NCBI GenBank assembly: GCA_046542355.1
Contig: JBKHBN010000005.1
Span: 15,933 to 79,932, forward strand
Reading direction: 5' to 3'
Origin: UBA1672 sp046542355
GTDB taxonomy: Bacteria; Pseudomonadota; Alphaproteobacteria; Micavibrionales; Micavibrionaceae
Length of the DNA: 64,000 nucleotides
Both the position numbers and the translations under genes were made by a program. The notes under the pieces are model-generated. The model was not told where the DNA came from. It did not search any database and was given only the letters and a program-made list of their open reading frames with translations. Positions 17,219-24,836 of the stretch are shown piece after piece; within the stretch, counting starts at the first letter, position 1, and each line of letters begins with the position of its first letter.

Positions 17219-17443
17219 CTTTTCTTCTTGCTGATTGCCATTTTTATTTCACTTATGAGCATGACCACCTCGGCTTATGCTTATATAGGGCCAGCCATTG
17301 CCTTGCTTGGTTCCTTATTCGGACCTGTGATAGCGCTAGTTGCCGTCATAATCCTAACACTCTTCTTTCCGATATTGAAACTCTATAAAACACTTGCGGC
17401 GCGCGCAAAGAGCAAAGAAGATCAAGAAACGCACTCTGAATAA
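17210..17443 (+). CDS. Small membrane protein with YIGP motif (77 aa)
   Basis: A 77-residue protein with an N-terminal hydrophobic signal-like segment (FFLLIAIFISLMSM), an AYAYIGPAIALLGSLFGPVI block and a second membrane helix (ALVAVIILTLFFPIL), ending in a charged tail. Small proteins with an AYIGPGxG-like motif occur near alkaline-phosphatase-superfamily and sulfotransferase genes in proteobacteria; function unknown. The ATG at 17210 has an AGGAG motif 12 bases upstream. It overlaps the 5' end of the divergent sulfotransferase gene by nine bases, so each promoter must lie inside the other gene. Confidence 0.7.
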   Translation: MIHLFFLLIAIFISLMSMTTSAYAYIGPAIALLGSLFGPVIALVAVIILTLFFPILKLYKTLAARAKSKEDQETHSE

Positions 17444-17558
17444 ATATTACGGTTTTTAGGGTTAGAACCTTTAAGCCTGATAGTCCTTTATCACGGGTGC
17501 ACTGTATCATGTGCGTATTATCGATTTTTTTCTTTTATTTAAAAATAAAACATGTCAT

Positions 17559-17802
17559 AAGGAGCGAACGCACGTGTCTCTGGCCCTCTGACAATTTCAG
17601 ACATGGTTATGCAACGGCGTGAATTTTTTAGACCGGGGCGGGTTAGCTTGTGTGCAGACAGCAAACCCTCAACCGCCGAGATTTGAAAGGTTTGCGTTAT
17701 GGAACGTAATGTTGCGACATATTGGGCCGATGTGTGCCCTTGCAGTGTCTCTAGCGCCCCTTTTCAAACTATTTTTGGTTTGAATTAAGAGGCGCGAAAA
17801 AA
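17559..17802 (+). promoter_or_regulatory. Structured leader of ornithine decarboxylase (speF-like candidate)
   Basis: The 359-base gap before the decarboxylase holds an orderly set of signals. AAGGAG (17559-17564) precedes a six-codon GTG mini-frame (17574-17591). A 27-residue frame follows at 17603-17686. AACCC (17664-17668) can pair with GGGTT (17640-17644), or, as part of GCAAACC (17661-17667), with GGTTTGC (17689-17695), so the two stems exclude each other. A last hairpin TTCAAAC/GTTTGAA (17763-17784) ends just before the decarboxylase ribosome site. A speF leader motif is known upstream of alphaproteobacterial ornithine decarboxylases; membership is inferred from position. Bases 17444-17558 show nothing clear. 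Confidence 0.55.
17603..17686 (+). CDS. Candidate arginine-rich leader peptide (27 aa) of ornithine decarboxylase
   Basis: A short ATG frame in the decarboxylase leader encodes 27 residues with QRREFFRPGR near its start. Its stop at 17684-17686 falls in the loop between the two arms of the GCAAACC/GGTTTGC stem, so a ribosome translating or stalled on it would decide which leader stem forms. It lacks a good Shine-Dalgarno sequence, the main argument against it. Confidence 0.35.
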   Translation: MVMQRREFFRPGRVSLCADSKPSTAEI

Positions 17803-18975
17803 ATGAATGATAGACACATGCAAGGCAGTGCCTTGCCATATCCTTATTCGTCTGATGAATGCAAAGATTCACTGGCAAAAGTGGCTGAGCTGCGTCCTGC
17901 CAAACCGCTTTACATTGTGATGCCTGATGTTGTTGAGCAAACAGCACGAGACTTTATAAGTGCCTTTCCGGGTAAAGCGCTATTTGCTGTTAAAACCAAT
18001 CCAAGTACAGAAATGCTCGAAACTTTGGGTAGAGCGGGTGTCTATGCCTTTGATGTCGCGTCTCTTGATGAAATCAGACGTGTAAAAGGTATTTGGCCCC
18101 ATGCTGAACTACATTTTATGCATACGGTCAAAGCGCCGGAAGATATACGCAGCGCCTATTTCGATTATGGCGTGCGTCATTTCGTACTGGATCATGAAGA
18201 TGAGCTCTATAAAATTATGCGCGAAACTGAGCTGGCGCAGGATCTAAGCCTGACAGTTCGTATTTCTCTGCCTAAAAATGATAGCGCGCAGATTGATTTT
18301 TCAAGCAAGTTTGGCGCAACGCTGGCCGAGGCGGCCTGCCTTTTAGAAAAATGCCGCCCTGTTTCACAAACGCTTGGCATTAGCTTTCATGTCGGCTCGC
18401 AGACAACAGATCCCAAACGTTATGGCGTGGCTATTGGCTATTGCGCGGCATTAATCAAGGATAGCGGCATTAAAGTCGATAGCCTTAATGTGGGCGGAGG
18501 ATTTCCCGTTCCCTATGTCGGTGACGAGGGGATATGCCGCCCTGTTGATTGCATAAAAGCGATTGAGGATGCTGTGTGTCAATACGGGCTGGAGGATCTG
18601 GATCTTTTATGCGAGCCAGGGCGCGCACTGGTTGCCAGAGGTGCGCAGCTGGTTGCCCGCGTGGAGCTACGCAAGGGTCATATGCTTTATATCAATGATG
18701 GCGTTTATGGCGGTTTATTTGATGCCGGAAAATGGCTGGGCACGCGCTACCCTGTGAGTGCTGTTTCGTGCGACCGCGCTTTTGACGGGCAGATGGATGA
18801 TTTTCGTCTGGCTGGCCCGACCTGTGATTCAATTGATATGATGGAAGGGCCGTTCCGTCTGCCTTCAGATATCGGCATGGGGGACTGGATTGTCTTTGAT
18901 AATGTCGGCGCTTATAGCCAGACATTGCGAAGCGATTTCAATGGTTTCGGACATTATGATGTGGTTGTGGTTTAG
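17803..18975 (+). CDS. Ornithine decarboxylase, fold-type III
   Basis: A 390-residue eukaryotic-like PLP decarboxylase making putrescine from ornithine (possibly also cadaverine from lysine, as bifunctional members do). The PLP lysine is Lys64 in FAVKTNP; the glycine-rich phosphate site is NVGGGFPVPY; CEPGRALVARG binds the cofactor ring; Cys341 in GPTCDSID is the catalytic cysteine of this family. It follows a long structured leader and an AAGAGG ribosome site. It opens a polyamine cluster that includes the carboxyspermidine route genes and an agmatinase-family gene. Confidence 0.9.
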   Translation: MNDRHMQGSALPYPYSSDECKDSLAKVAELRPAKPLYIVMPDVVEQTARDFISAFPGKALFAVKTNPSTEMLETLGRAGVYAFDVASLDEIRRVKGIWPHAELHFMHTVKAPEDIRSAYFDYGVRHFVLDHEDELYKIMRETELAQDLSLTVRISLPKNDSAQIDFSSKFGATLAEAACLLEKCRPVSQTLGISFHVGSQTTDPKRYGVAIGYCAALIKDSGIKVDSLNVGGGFPVPYVGDEGICRPVDCIKAIEDAVCQYGLEDLDLLCEPGRALVARGAQLVARVELRKGHMLYINDGVYGGLFDAGKWLGTRYPVSAVSCDRAFDGQMDDFRLAGPTCDSIDMMEGPFRLPSDIGMGDWIVFDNVGAYSQTLRSDFNGFGHYDVVVV

Positions 18976-19103
18976 GGTTCATACATTCTTGTTCCGGCAG
19001 GGTTCTTTTACATTCCGGTTGCATCAAAAATAAGTATATACAATCTCGAAAATTGGGCTTATAGGATAAAAATTATAACCCCTTTTTTTGGAGTGCATGT
19101 ACA

Positions 19104-19526
19104 ATGATGCTTGTTCCCAATTACATTTCACAAAGTCCTATTCACGGTATAGGCATTTTTGCAAAAGAGTTTATCGCTAAAAATACTTTACTTTACGCGT
19201 TTGATGAGCGCGTTGATCGTAACTATACATTTGAAGAATATAATGCCCTGCCCGAAGTTATGAAAGATTACTGCAAGACCTATGGATATTTTTGTCCGGT
19301 GGCCGGTTGCTATCAATTAGAGGTCGATAATGGCCGATTTACCAATCATTCCTTCACGCCCAATACATATTTCAGCCCCTGCCTGCGTTATATGTATGCC
19401 AAGTACGATATTATGAAGAATGAGGAAATCACATCCGATTATCGTGAGTTTGATGCAAAATGGCCTGATTATGCGCATCTTTTTGGATCAGATCCGGTGA
19501 CGATGCGACATATCTGTGCTGCCTGA
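19104..19526 (+). CDS. SET-domain protein (putative lysine methyltransferase)
   Basis: A 140-residue protein consisting essentially of a SET domain. The SAM-site start is SPIHGIGIFAKEFI, the NHS-type motif is NGRFTNHSFTPNT, and the catalytic-tyrosine region is NEEITSDYREFD. SET proteins methylate lysines; bacterial single-domain forms have few known targets. A GGAG motif precedes the ATG. It lies between two polyamine genes and converges on the carboxynorspermidine decarboxylase gene with an 11-base gap. Any link to polyamine metabolism is inferred from position only. Confidence 0.75.
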   Translation: MMLVPNYISQSPIHGIGIFAKEFIAKNTLLYAFDERVDRNYTFEEYNALPEVMKDYCKTYGYFCPVAGCYQLEVDNGRFTNHSFTPNTYFSPCLRYMYAKYDIMKNEEITSDYREFDAKWPDYAHLFGSDPVTMRHICAA

Positions 19527-19537
19527 GGTAATAAGCA

Positions 19538-20683
19538 TCAGGATAGCCGTTTTATAAAATCGCTGTAATCAAAGCGGCGTACCAGCTCATAGGTCTGATC
19601 TTCGTGAAGGACTCCGAGATCGGGCAGAGGTACGCCGTTAAAGGTTGTGTTCTTGACAAAGCTATATTGCATCATATCGGTAAAGATCAGCTTTTGTCCC
19701 ACTTCGAGCGGAGAATCGAAGCTGTACGTCCCTATCACATCACCTGTCATACATGTGTTGCCGCCAAGCGTGTATGTGTATGCTTTTTCTTCGGGCTTGC
19801 CCGCACCAATAATCTCTGGCGTATAGGGAACCTCCAGAACATCAGGCATATGGGTTGAGGCCGAGGCATCAATAATGGCGTGATGATTTGCGTTTTCAAA
19901 GATATCCAGCACTGTGGCAACAAGATAACCTGCCTCATAAACCAGTGCTCCTCCCGGTTCCAAGGTAACGCCAAGATTAGGGAAACGCTGCCCAAGAGTT
20001 TTAAGGGCCTTAATAAGACTATCTGTTTTATAATCAGGGTGGGTAAAATAATGTCCTCCCCCCAGATTAATGCCCTTTATTTCAGGTAGAATGTGCGTAA
20101 ATTTATCCATAATATGATTGATAAGACGCGCAGAATCTTCTGCCATATTTTCACACAGATTATGGATATGCAGAATATCGATTTGATTTATGACTTCATC
20201 TGTCAGCTCTTCTCGCTGCACACCATAGCGCGATCCTGGTGATGACGGATCATAAAGCGCACTGTTTGTGACCAAAGACAGTCCCGCATTGGCGCGCAGG
20301 CCAACTCTGGCGGCAGGTTGCTTATCCTTCACATAGGAGGCAAAATAATTTAACTGGCTGATTGAATTAAAATAAATATGGTCGCTAAACCGCAACGTTT
20401 CGTTTATTGTTTCTTGCGTATAGGCTGGGCAATATGTATGAACCTGTTTGCCGAAATGCTCCGCACCGAGCCGCGCTTCATAAGGGCCGCTGGCGGTTGT
20501 TCCATCAAGCGTTTCTTTCATATAAGGGAATATAGCTGGCATAGCAAAGGCTTTGGTTGCCAGCAATATCTGACAACCTGTTTGCGCCTTGATATACGCG
20601 GCCTTTTCCATGTTTGCTTTTATCGCAGCGATATCAGCGACATAAGCGGGGGTTTGGATGTCATTGAGGGCTTTAGAATCCAT
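19538..20683 (-). CDS. nspC: Carboxynorspermidine/carboxyspermidine decarboxylase
   Basis: A 381-residue fold-type III PLP decarboxylase of the NspC family, catalysing the last step of spermidine (or norspermidine) synthesis. The PLP lysine is Lys44 in LLATKAF; the family-specific HIHNLCEN, INLGGGHYFTHPDY, VTLEPGGALVYEAGY and GGNTCMTGDVIGTY blocks are all present. The cognate dehydrogenase gene lies upstream in the same direction, separated by an unrelated small gene. With putrescine from the neighbouring decarboxylase and agmatinase the expected product is spermidine. Confidence 0.93.
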   Translation of the reverse strand: MDSKALNDIQTPAYVADIAAIKANMEKAAYIKAQTGCQILLATKAFAMPAIFPYMKETLDGTTASGPYEARLGAEHFGKQVHTYCPAYTQETINETLRFSDHIYFNSISQLNYFASYVKDKQPAARVGLRANAGLSLVTNSALYDPSSPGSRYGVQREELTDEVINQIDILHIHNLCENMAEDSARLINHIMDKFTHILPEIKGINLGGGHYFTHPDYKTDSLIKALKTLGQRFPNLGVTLEPGGALVYEAGYLVATVLDIFENANHHAIIDASASTHMPDVLEVPYTPEIIGAGKPEEKAYTYTLGGNTCMTGDVIGTYSFDSPLEVGQKLIFTDMMQYSFVKNTTFNGVPLPDLGVLHEDQTYELVRRFDYSDFIKRLS

Positions 20684-20839
20684 CTTCTTCTCTTCTTTTG
20701 GGTATTATGCCTTATTGTTCCAATTCTTTCCGGTGTATGAGATAATTTCTTACCCTTTCCCTTAATCCCCTCAACTAATAGATGAAGTAAATTATAGAGC
20801 GGCTGGTCATAATTAATAAACAAGCCAACTTTACTAAGG

Positions 20840-21238
20840 CTAGTCTACATCTACAAATGAGCAGTAATCCACATTCTCAACGACTAATTTAACAAAATCT
20901 GTTATTAAAAGTTGTTTTCTGGGTACTTTTATAGCCTTTTTATTATGCTTAAGCTTAATACTGACTGTATTTGGCAACCCTTTAAAAAAGGTATGTAGAG
21001 TTTCATAATACAATCCTTGTTTGAATTCGGGAAAATCTGTACATAAATAATGAGAATTATTTAGTGGCATAAAAGCATGATAAAAATCTAATTCAATCTT
21101 TTCTTTACAGCCTTTTGCTACCCATGTATCTTGATCTTCCGCACAATGAAACATCTCATGGGCAGTTAAAATAACTGCGCTAGCTGGGGTACTCAAGAAT
21201 AAAACTAATGCGCATATTATTATACTTAATCTTCTCAC
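20840..21238 (-). CDS. Small secreted hypothetical protein (132 aa), AT-rich
   Basis: Unrecognised 132-residue exported protein with a clear signal peptide (LSIIICALVLFLSTPASA) and four cysteines in the mature part (FHCAEDQD, AKGCKEK, YLCTDF, DYCSFV) that could form two disulfides. Base composition is noticeably more AT-rich than the flanking polyamine genes. It interrupts the pair of carboxyspermidine genes, suggesting later insertion. Size and layout recall periplasmic immunity or inhibitor proteins, but no family motif is visible. Confidence 0.6.
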   Translation of the reverse strand: MRRLSIIICALVLFLSTPASAVILTAHEMFHCAEDQDTWVAKGCKEKIELDFYHAFMPLNNSHYLCTDFPEFKQGLYYETLHTFFKGLPNTVSIKLKHNKKAIKVPRKQLLITDFVKLVVENVDYCSFVDVD

Positions 21239-21436
21239 TTCTCACTCCTTTTCTTATAGCTCCCCTGATTATAATCTCTTTAAATAGATTATTTTGTCAA
21301 CACTGTGAAACTATAATCACGGGTATTAATACAAAAGCTATAAACTTCCAATCTTCTGCAATGGCTTTAAAAAATCGTAATATATCTATATCTTTTATTT
21401 GTATTTTTCTTCTTACATTGCTTGGCAACGCTAGGC

Positions 21437-21493
21437 AGCGCCCGAACCGCCCCCACCGGGGCGGGCGCTATCGCTTTCGCCCCGTGCGGTTCG
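21437..21493. repeat. GC-rich palindromic element downstream of carboxyspermidine dehydrogenase
   Basis: An unusually GC-rich block in AT-rich surroundings. AGCGCCC (21437-21443) pairs with GGGCGCT (21463-21469), and CGAACCGC (21443-21450) pairs with GCGGTTCG (21486-21493), so two overlapping hairpins are possible. It starts 11 bases after the dehydrogenase stop on the minus strand and may act as an mRNA 3' end or be a REP-like element. Confidence 0.55.
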
Positions 21494-21503
21494 AGCTCAT
21501 CTA

Positions 21504-22745
21504 TTAAGCTGATTTGTCATATTTCTCCCTGCGCTCGGTTAGCTCGCCCAAACCTGCGGGCAGCTCCTTGATATGCCAAGGCAGACCTTGTTTGGCCACT
21601 TCTTCCATAAAGGGATCGGGGTCGAGCTGTTCAACATTCCAGACGCCCGGCTCTTGCCCCCAGTGCCCTCGCGCCATCATGATCGCGCCTGTGGCTGCCG
21701 GCACGCCCGTTGTATAAGACACGGCATGCGCGCCCACCTCTTTGTGGGTTTCAGCGTGATTACAAACATTATAGATCAGAACCGTTTTTTCCTGACCGTC
21801 TTTCAAGCCGGTGATAACGCATCCAATCGAGGTTTTTCCTGTGTAGCCATCTGATAGCGAGGATGGTTCAGGCAGGAGGGTTTTGAGGAATTGTATGGGA
21901 ACAACCTCAACCCCGTTATGAACAACCGGATCAATGCGGGTCATACCGATATTCTCAAGTACTTCCATATGTTTGATATATTCATCACCAAAAGTCATCC
22001 AAAACCGTATGCGTTTTAGTCCCCTGATGTTCTCAACCAGCGACTCCATTTCTTCGTGGTAAAGGAGGTAGCTTGCCTTTTCGCCGACTTCCGGGTAGTC
22101 GATCATCTTGCGATACTCTAATGGCTGCGTTTCAATCCACTGCCCGTTTTCCCAATAACGTCCTTTTTGTGTGACCTCACGCAAATTAATCTCGGGGTTA
22201 AAATTGGTAGCAAAGGCCTGCCCGTGATCTCCAGCATTGCAATCGATGATATCTATATAGTGAATCTCATCAAACAGATTCTTTTGGGCATAGGCACAGT
22301 AAATATTGGTTTGTCCGGGATCAAAGCCGCATCCCAATATGGCCGCGATTCCGGTTTCTTTAAATCTATCCTGATATGCCCACTGCCAGCTATATTCAAA
22401 CTTAGCCTCGTCTATTGGTTCGTAGTTTGCTGTGTCCATGTAATGGGTTTTTGTCTCAAGGCACGCATCCATGATGGCCAAATCCTGATAGGGAAGCGCC
22501 ATGTTGATGACCAGATCCGGCTTAACTTTGCTAATCAAAGCCACTGTATCGGCCACGTTATCGGCATCGAGCTGGTAGATATCAATATCTACACCAAATT
22601 TTTGGGCGCAGTCCTTTTTTATGACTTCACATTTTGGCAGCGTCCGGCTTGCCAATGTGATTTTGGTGAAAATATCTTTATTGAGCGCGCATTTTTTGAC
22701 AACGACTGATCCACCGCCGCCAGCTCCGATTATAAGAACGTTCAT
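21504..22745 (-). CDS. Carboxynorspermidine/carboxyspermidine dehydrogenase
   Basis: A 413-residue saccharopine-dehydrogenase-fold protein. It has an N-terminal Rossmann motif VLIIGAGGGGSVV, an ALPYQDLAIMDACL block and the CGFDPGQTNIYCAYA region of the carboxynorspermidine synthase branch. It reductively condenses putrescine (or diaminopropane) with aspartate semialdehyde, the step before NspC. The ATG at 22745 has a strong GGAGG site 7 bases upstream; an in-frame start at 22778 is less likely. Convergent or co-directional neighbours all belong to polyamine synthesis, apart from one small insert. Confidence 0.9.
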   Translation of the reverse strand: MNVLIIGAGGGGSVVVKKCALNKDIFTKITLASRTLPKCEVIKKDCAQKFGVDIDIYQLDADNVADTVALISKVKPDLVINMALPYQDLAIMDACLETKTHYMDTANYEPIDEAKFEYSWQWAYQDRFKETGIAAILGCGFDPGQTNIYCAYAQKNLFDEIHYIDIIDCNAGDHGQAFATNFNPEINLREVTQKGRYWENGQWIETQPLEYRKMIDYPEVGEKASYLLYHEEMESLVENIRGLKRIRFWMTFGDEYIKHMEVLENIGMTRIDPVVHNGVEVVPIQFLKTLLPEPSSLSDGYTGKTSIGCVITGLKDGQEKTVLIYNVCNHAETHKEVGAHAVSYTTGVPAATGAIMMARGHWGQEPGVWNVEQLDPDPFMEEVAKQGLPWHIKELPAGLGELTERREKYDKSA

Positions 22746-22845
22746 AGCTTGCCTCCATAGTGTTTGGTGAGTTATCATTTAGCTTGTAAATCGTTATAAA
22801 ATCAAGCATTTTCATGTTTAAATGAATAAGGAGCACTGTTTAGTT

Positions 22846-23733
22846 ATGACACTGAAATATTTACCAGCGGATAAGGGGTTTTTGGGGCTTTGTGATCCCG
22901 ATGCCGGCATGGCTGAGAAAGCGCGTGGGCTGATTATTCCTTTTGGACTTGAGAAAACCGTCTGTTATGAAAGCGGTACGGCCAAGGGCCCGCAAGCTAT
23001 ATTAAATGCATCGCCGGAACTAGAGTATTTTGATGAGGTCTTCTGGTGCGAGGCTTTTCGCTATTATGGCATTGCCACGCTTGAAGAGCCGATCATTGCG
23101 CCAAAGCTCGAAGATGCCCTTGACCAGCTTGAAAAGCTTGTTGAGAACGCCTTGAAAGCCGGTCATTTTCCTCTTGTTTTAGGCGGGGAGCATTCTTTAA
23201 GCGCTGGCTCAATTCGCCCTTTTGCCCGGACACATGAACAACTGACTATATTACATTTTGATGCCCATGCTGATTTGCGTGACGGCTTTGAGGGGGAACA
23301 TTATTCACATGCCGCTGCCATGCGGCGCTGTCTGGACCATGATAACGTACGAATCGTATCGGTTGGAATTCGTAACATTTCTGCGGAAGAGCTTCCTTTT
23401 CTGGATAATAATAAGAGTCGTATCGATATTTATTGGGCTAAAGACAAGAACCGGTGGGATTTTTTGCAAATCGCCCAGAGCGTCGGTTCCGGCGCGGTCT
23501 ATATCAGTTTTGATCTAGACGGGTTTGATTCTTCCTTGATGCCTGCAACGGGTACGCCTGAGCCAGGAGGCTTGTTCTGGCAGGAAACAATGGATATTTT
23601 AGCCGCTGTTTCTGCGCGTTCAACAATTGTTGGCGCAGATATCGTCGAGCTGGCGCCGCGCCCGGGCTTACATGCCTGTGATTTTCTGGCGGCCAAGCTG
23701 GTTTATAAAATCCTGAGCTATGCGCTGCTTTAG
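22846..23733 (+). CDS. speB: Agmatinase/arginase-family ureohydrolase
   Basis: A 295-residue ureohydrolase with the binuclear manganese motifs LGGEHS, HFDAHADLRD and SFDLDGFDSS, and a C-terminal GADIVELAPRPG block that favours agmatinase over arginase. Agmatinase yields putrescine and urea from agmatine, a second putrescine source here. The ATG at 22846 is preceded by AAGGAG about 12 bases upstream; an earlier in-frame ATG at 22822 contains that site inside the gene and is less likely. It is divergent from the carboxyspermidine dehydrogenase gene. No arginine decarboxylase is present in the window. Confidence 0.87.
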   Translation: MTLKYLPADKGFLGLCDPDAGMAEKARGLIIPFGLEKTVCYESGTAKGPQAILNASPELEYFDEVFWCEAFRYYGIATLEEPIIAPKLEDALDQLEKLVENALKAGHFPLVLGGEHSLSAGSIRPFARTHEQLTILHFDAHADLRDGFEGEHYSHAAAMRRCLDHDNVRIVSVGIRNISAEELPFLDNNKSRIDIYWAKDKNRWDFLQIAQSVGSGAVYISFDLDGFDSSLMPATGTPEPGGLFWQETMDILAAVSARSTIVGADIVELAPRPGLHACDFLAAKLVYKILSYALL

Positions 23734-23754
23734 AGGCACGTTTAGAGGCGAGGG

Positions 23755-24747
23755 CTAAGTGCCGTAATATTCTTTAAACCATGCGATATATTGAGGAATA
23801 CCCTCTTCAATGGAAGTGGTTGGCTTATAGCCTGTGAGCTTTGTTGTTTCCTCAATATCGGCGAAGGTTTCCTTGACGTCACCTGCTTGCATGGGCAAAA
23901 GATCAAGATCAGCCTTTTTGCCCAAGGCATTTTCTATCTCGTGAATATAATCCATGAGGTTTTCAGATTTGTTATTGCCGATATTCAAAACGCGGTGAGG
24001 AACCTCATTTTCCTGTTCCTTTGATGGCGGTGTTTTGAGAACAGCGATAACACCTGCGGTAATGTCATCAATATAGGTAAAATCACGCTTCATATCTCCG
24101 TGGTTAAATACCGGAACTTTTTCGCCTTTTGTGATAGCGCTGGTAAAAATATACGGTGACATATCGGGACGCCCCCACGGGCCATAAACGGTAAAAAAAC
24201 GTAAGCCCGTTTGCGGCATTGCATAAAGATGGCTGTAAGTGTAGCTCATCAGCTCGCCGCTGCGCTTGGTTGCGGCATAAAGGGAAATGGGCTGATCGAC
24301 CCGATCTTCAACCGCGTAAGGTAATTTTTTGTTCTTACCGTAAACTGAAGAGGAACTGGCATAAACCAGATGCTCGAAGCCTTCTGTGTGGCGACACAGC
24401 TCCAGAATATTAGCGTGACCAACCAGATTGCTTTGAATATACGAGCCCGGATTTTCAAGAGAATAACGCACGCCCGCTTGTGCTGCCAGATGGATAACGC
24501 GCCTAAATGTTCCGTGCTCATTCCATAGCTTCGCCATACCGTCTTGATTAGCGATATCGAGTTTTACAAAGGTAAAATTTTTGAAATCATCCAGCTTGCG
24601 CAAGCGCGCCTGTTTTAAAGACACATCATAATAATCATTAAGATTATCAATTCCAACGACACGCTCTCCAGCCTGAAGTAAACGCAGTGCCGTATGAAAT
24701 CCTATAAATCCCGCTGCTCCCGTAACCAAAATAGGGTTTGTCATCAT
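23755..24747 (-). CDS. NAD-dependent UDP-glucuronate 4-epimerase-like protein
   Basis: A 330-residue extended short-chain dehydrogenase. The NAD site is VTGAAGFIGFHTA at the N-terminus, the catalytic SSSSVYG and YAATKRSGE (YxxxK) follow, then RFFTVYGPWGRPDM and FNHGDMKRDFTYIDDI, a pattern typical of UDP-glucuronate 4-epimerases (GalA precursor synthesis for capsule or LPS). The NLNDYYDVSLKQARL segment supports this assignment. It lies downstream of glmS on the same strand, consistent with nucleotide-sugar supply for surface polysaccharide. Confidence 0.88.
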   Translation of the reverse strand: MMTNPILVTGAAGFIGFHTALRLLQAGERVVGIDNLNDYYDVSLKQARLRKLDDFKNFTFVKLDIANQDGMAKLWNEHGTFRRVIHLAAQAGVRYSLENPGSYIQSNLVGHANILELCRHTEGFEHLVYASSSSVYGKNKKLPYAVEDRVDQPISLYAATKRSGELMSYTYSHLYAMPQTGLRFFTVYGPWGRPDMSPYIFTSAITKGEKVPVFNHGDMKRDFTYIDDITAGVIAVLKTPPSKEQENEVPHRVLNIGNNKSENLMDYIHEIENALGKKADLDLLPMQAGDVKETFADIEETTKLTGYKPTTSIEEGIPQYIAWFKEYYGT

Positions 24748-24836
24748 CTCTCTCTTTCATAAAAACAGAAGATATTTATAGACGATAAGACCCCTGTAAT
24801 CCAGCGTTTTAGGATCGTGTCTGTTCAGGTCACGGC

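Noticed and set aside
21208..21507. Plus-strand 99-codon frame opposite the secreted AT-rich gene
   Set aside because: Its C-terminal part is just the translation of the GC-rich palindrome and its N-terminal part overlaps another gene's signal peptide.
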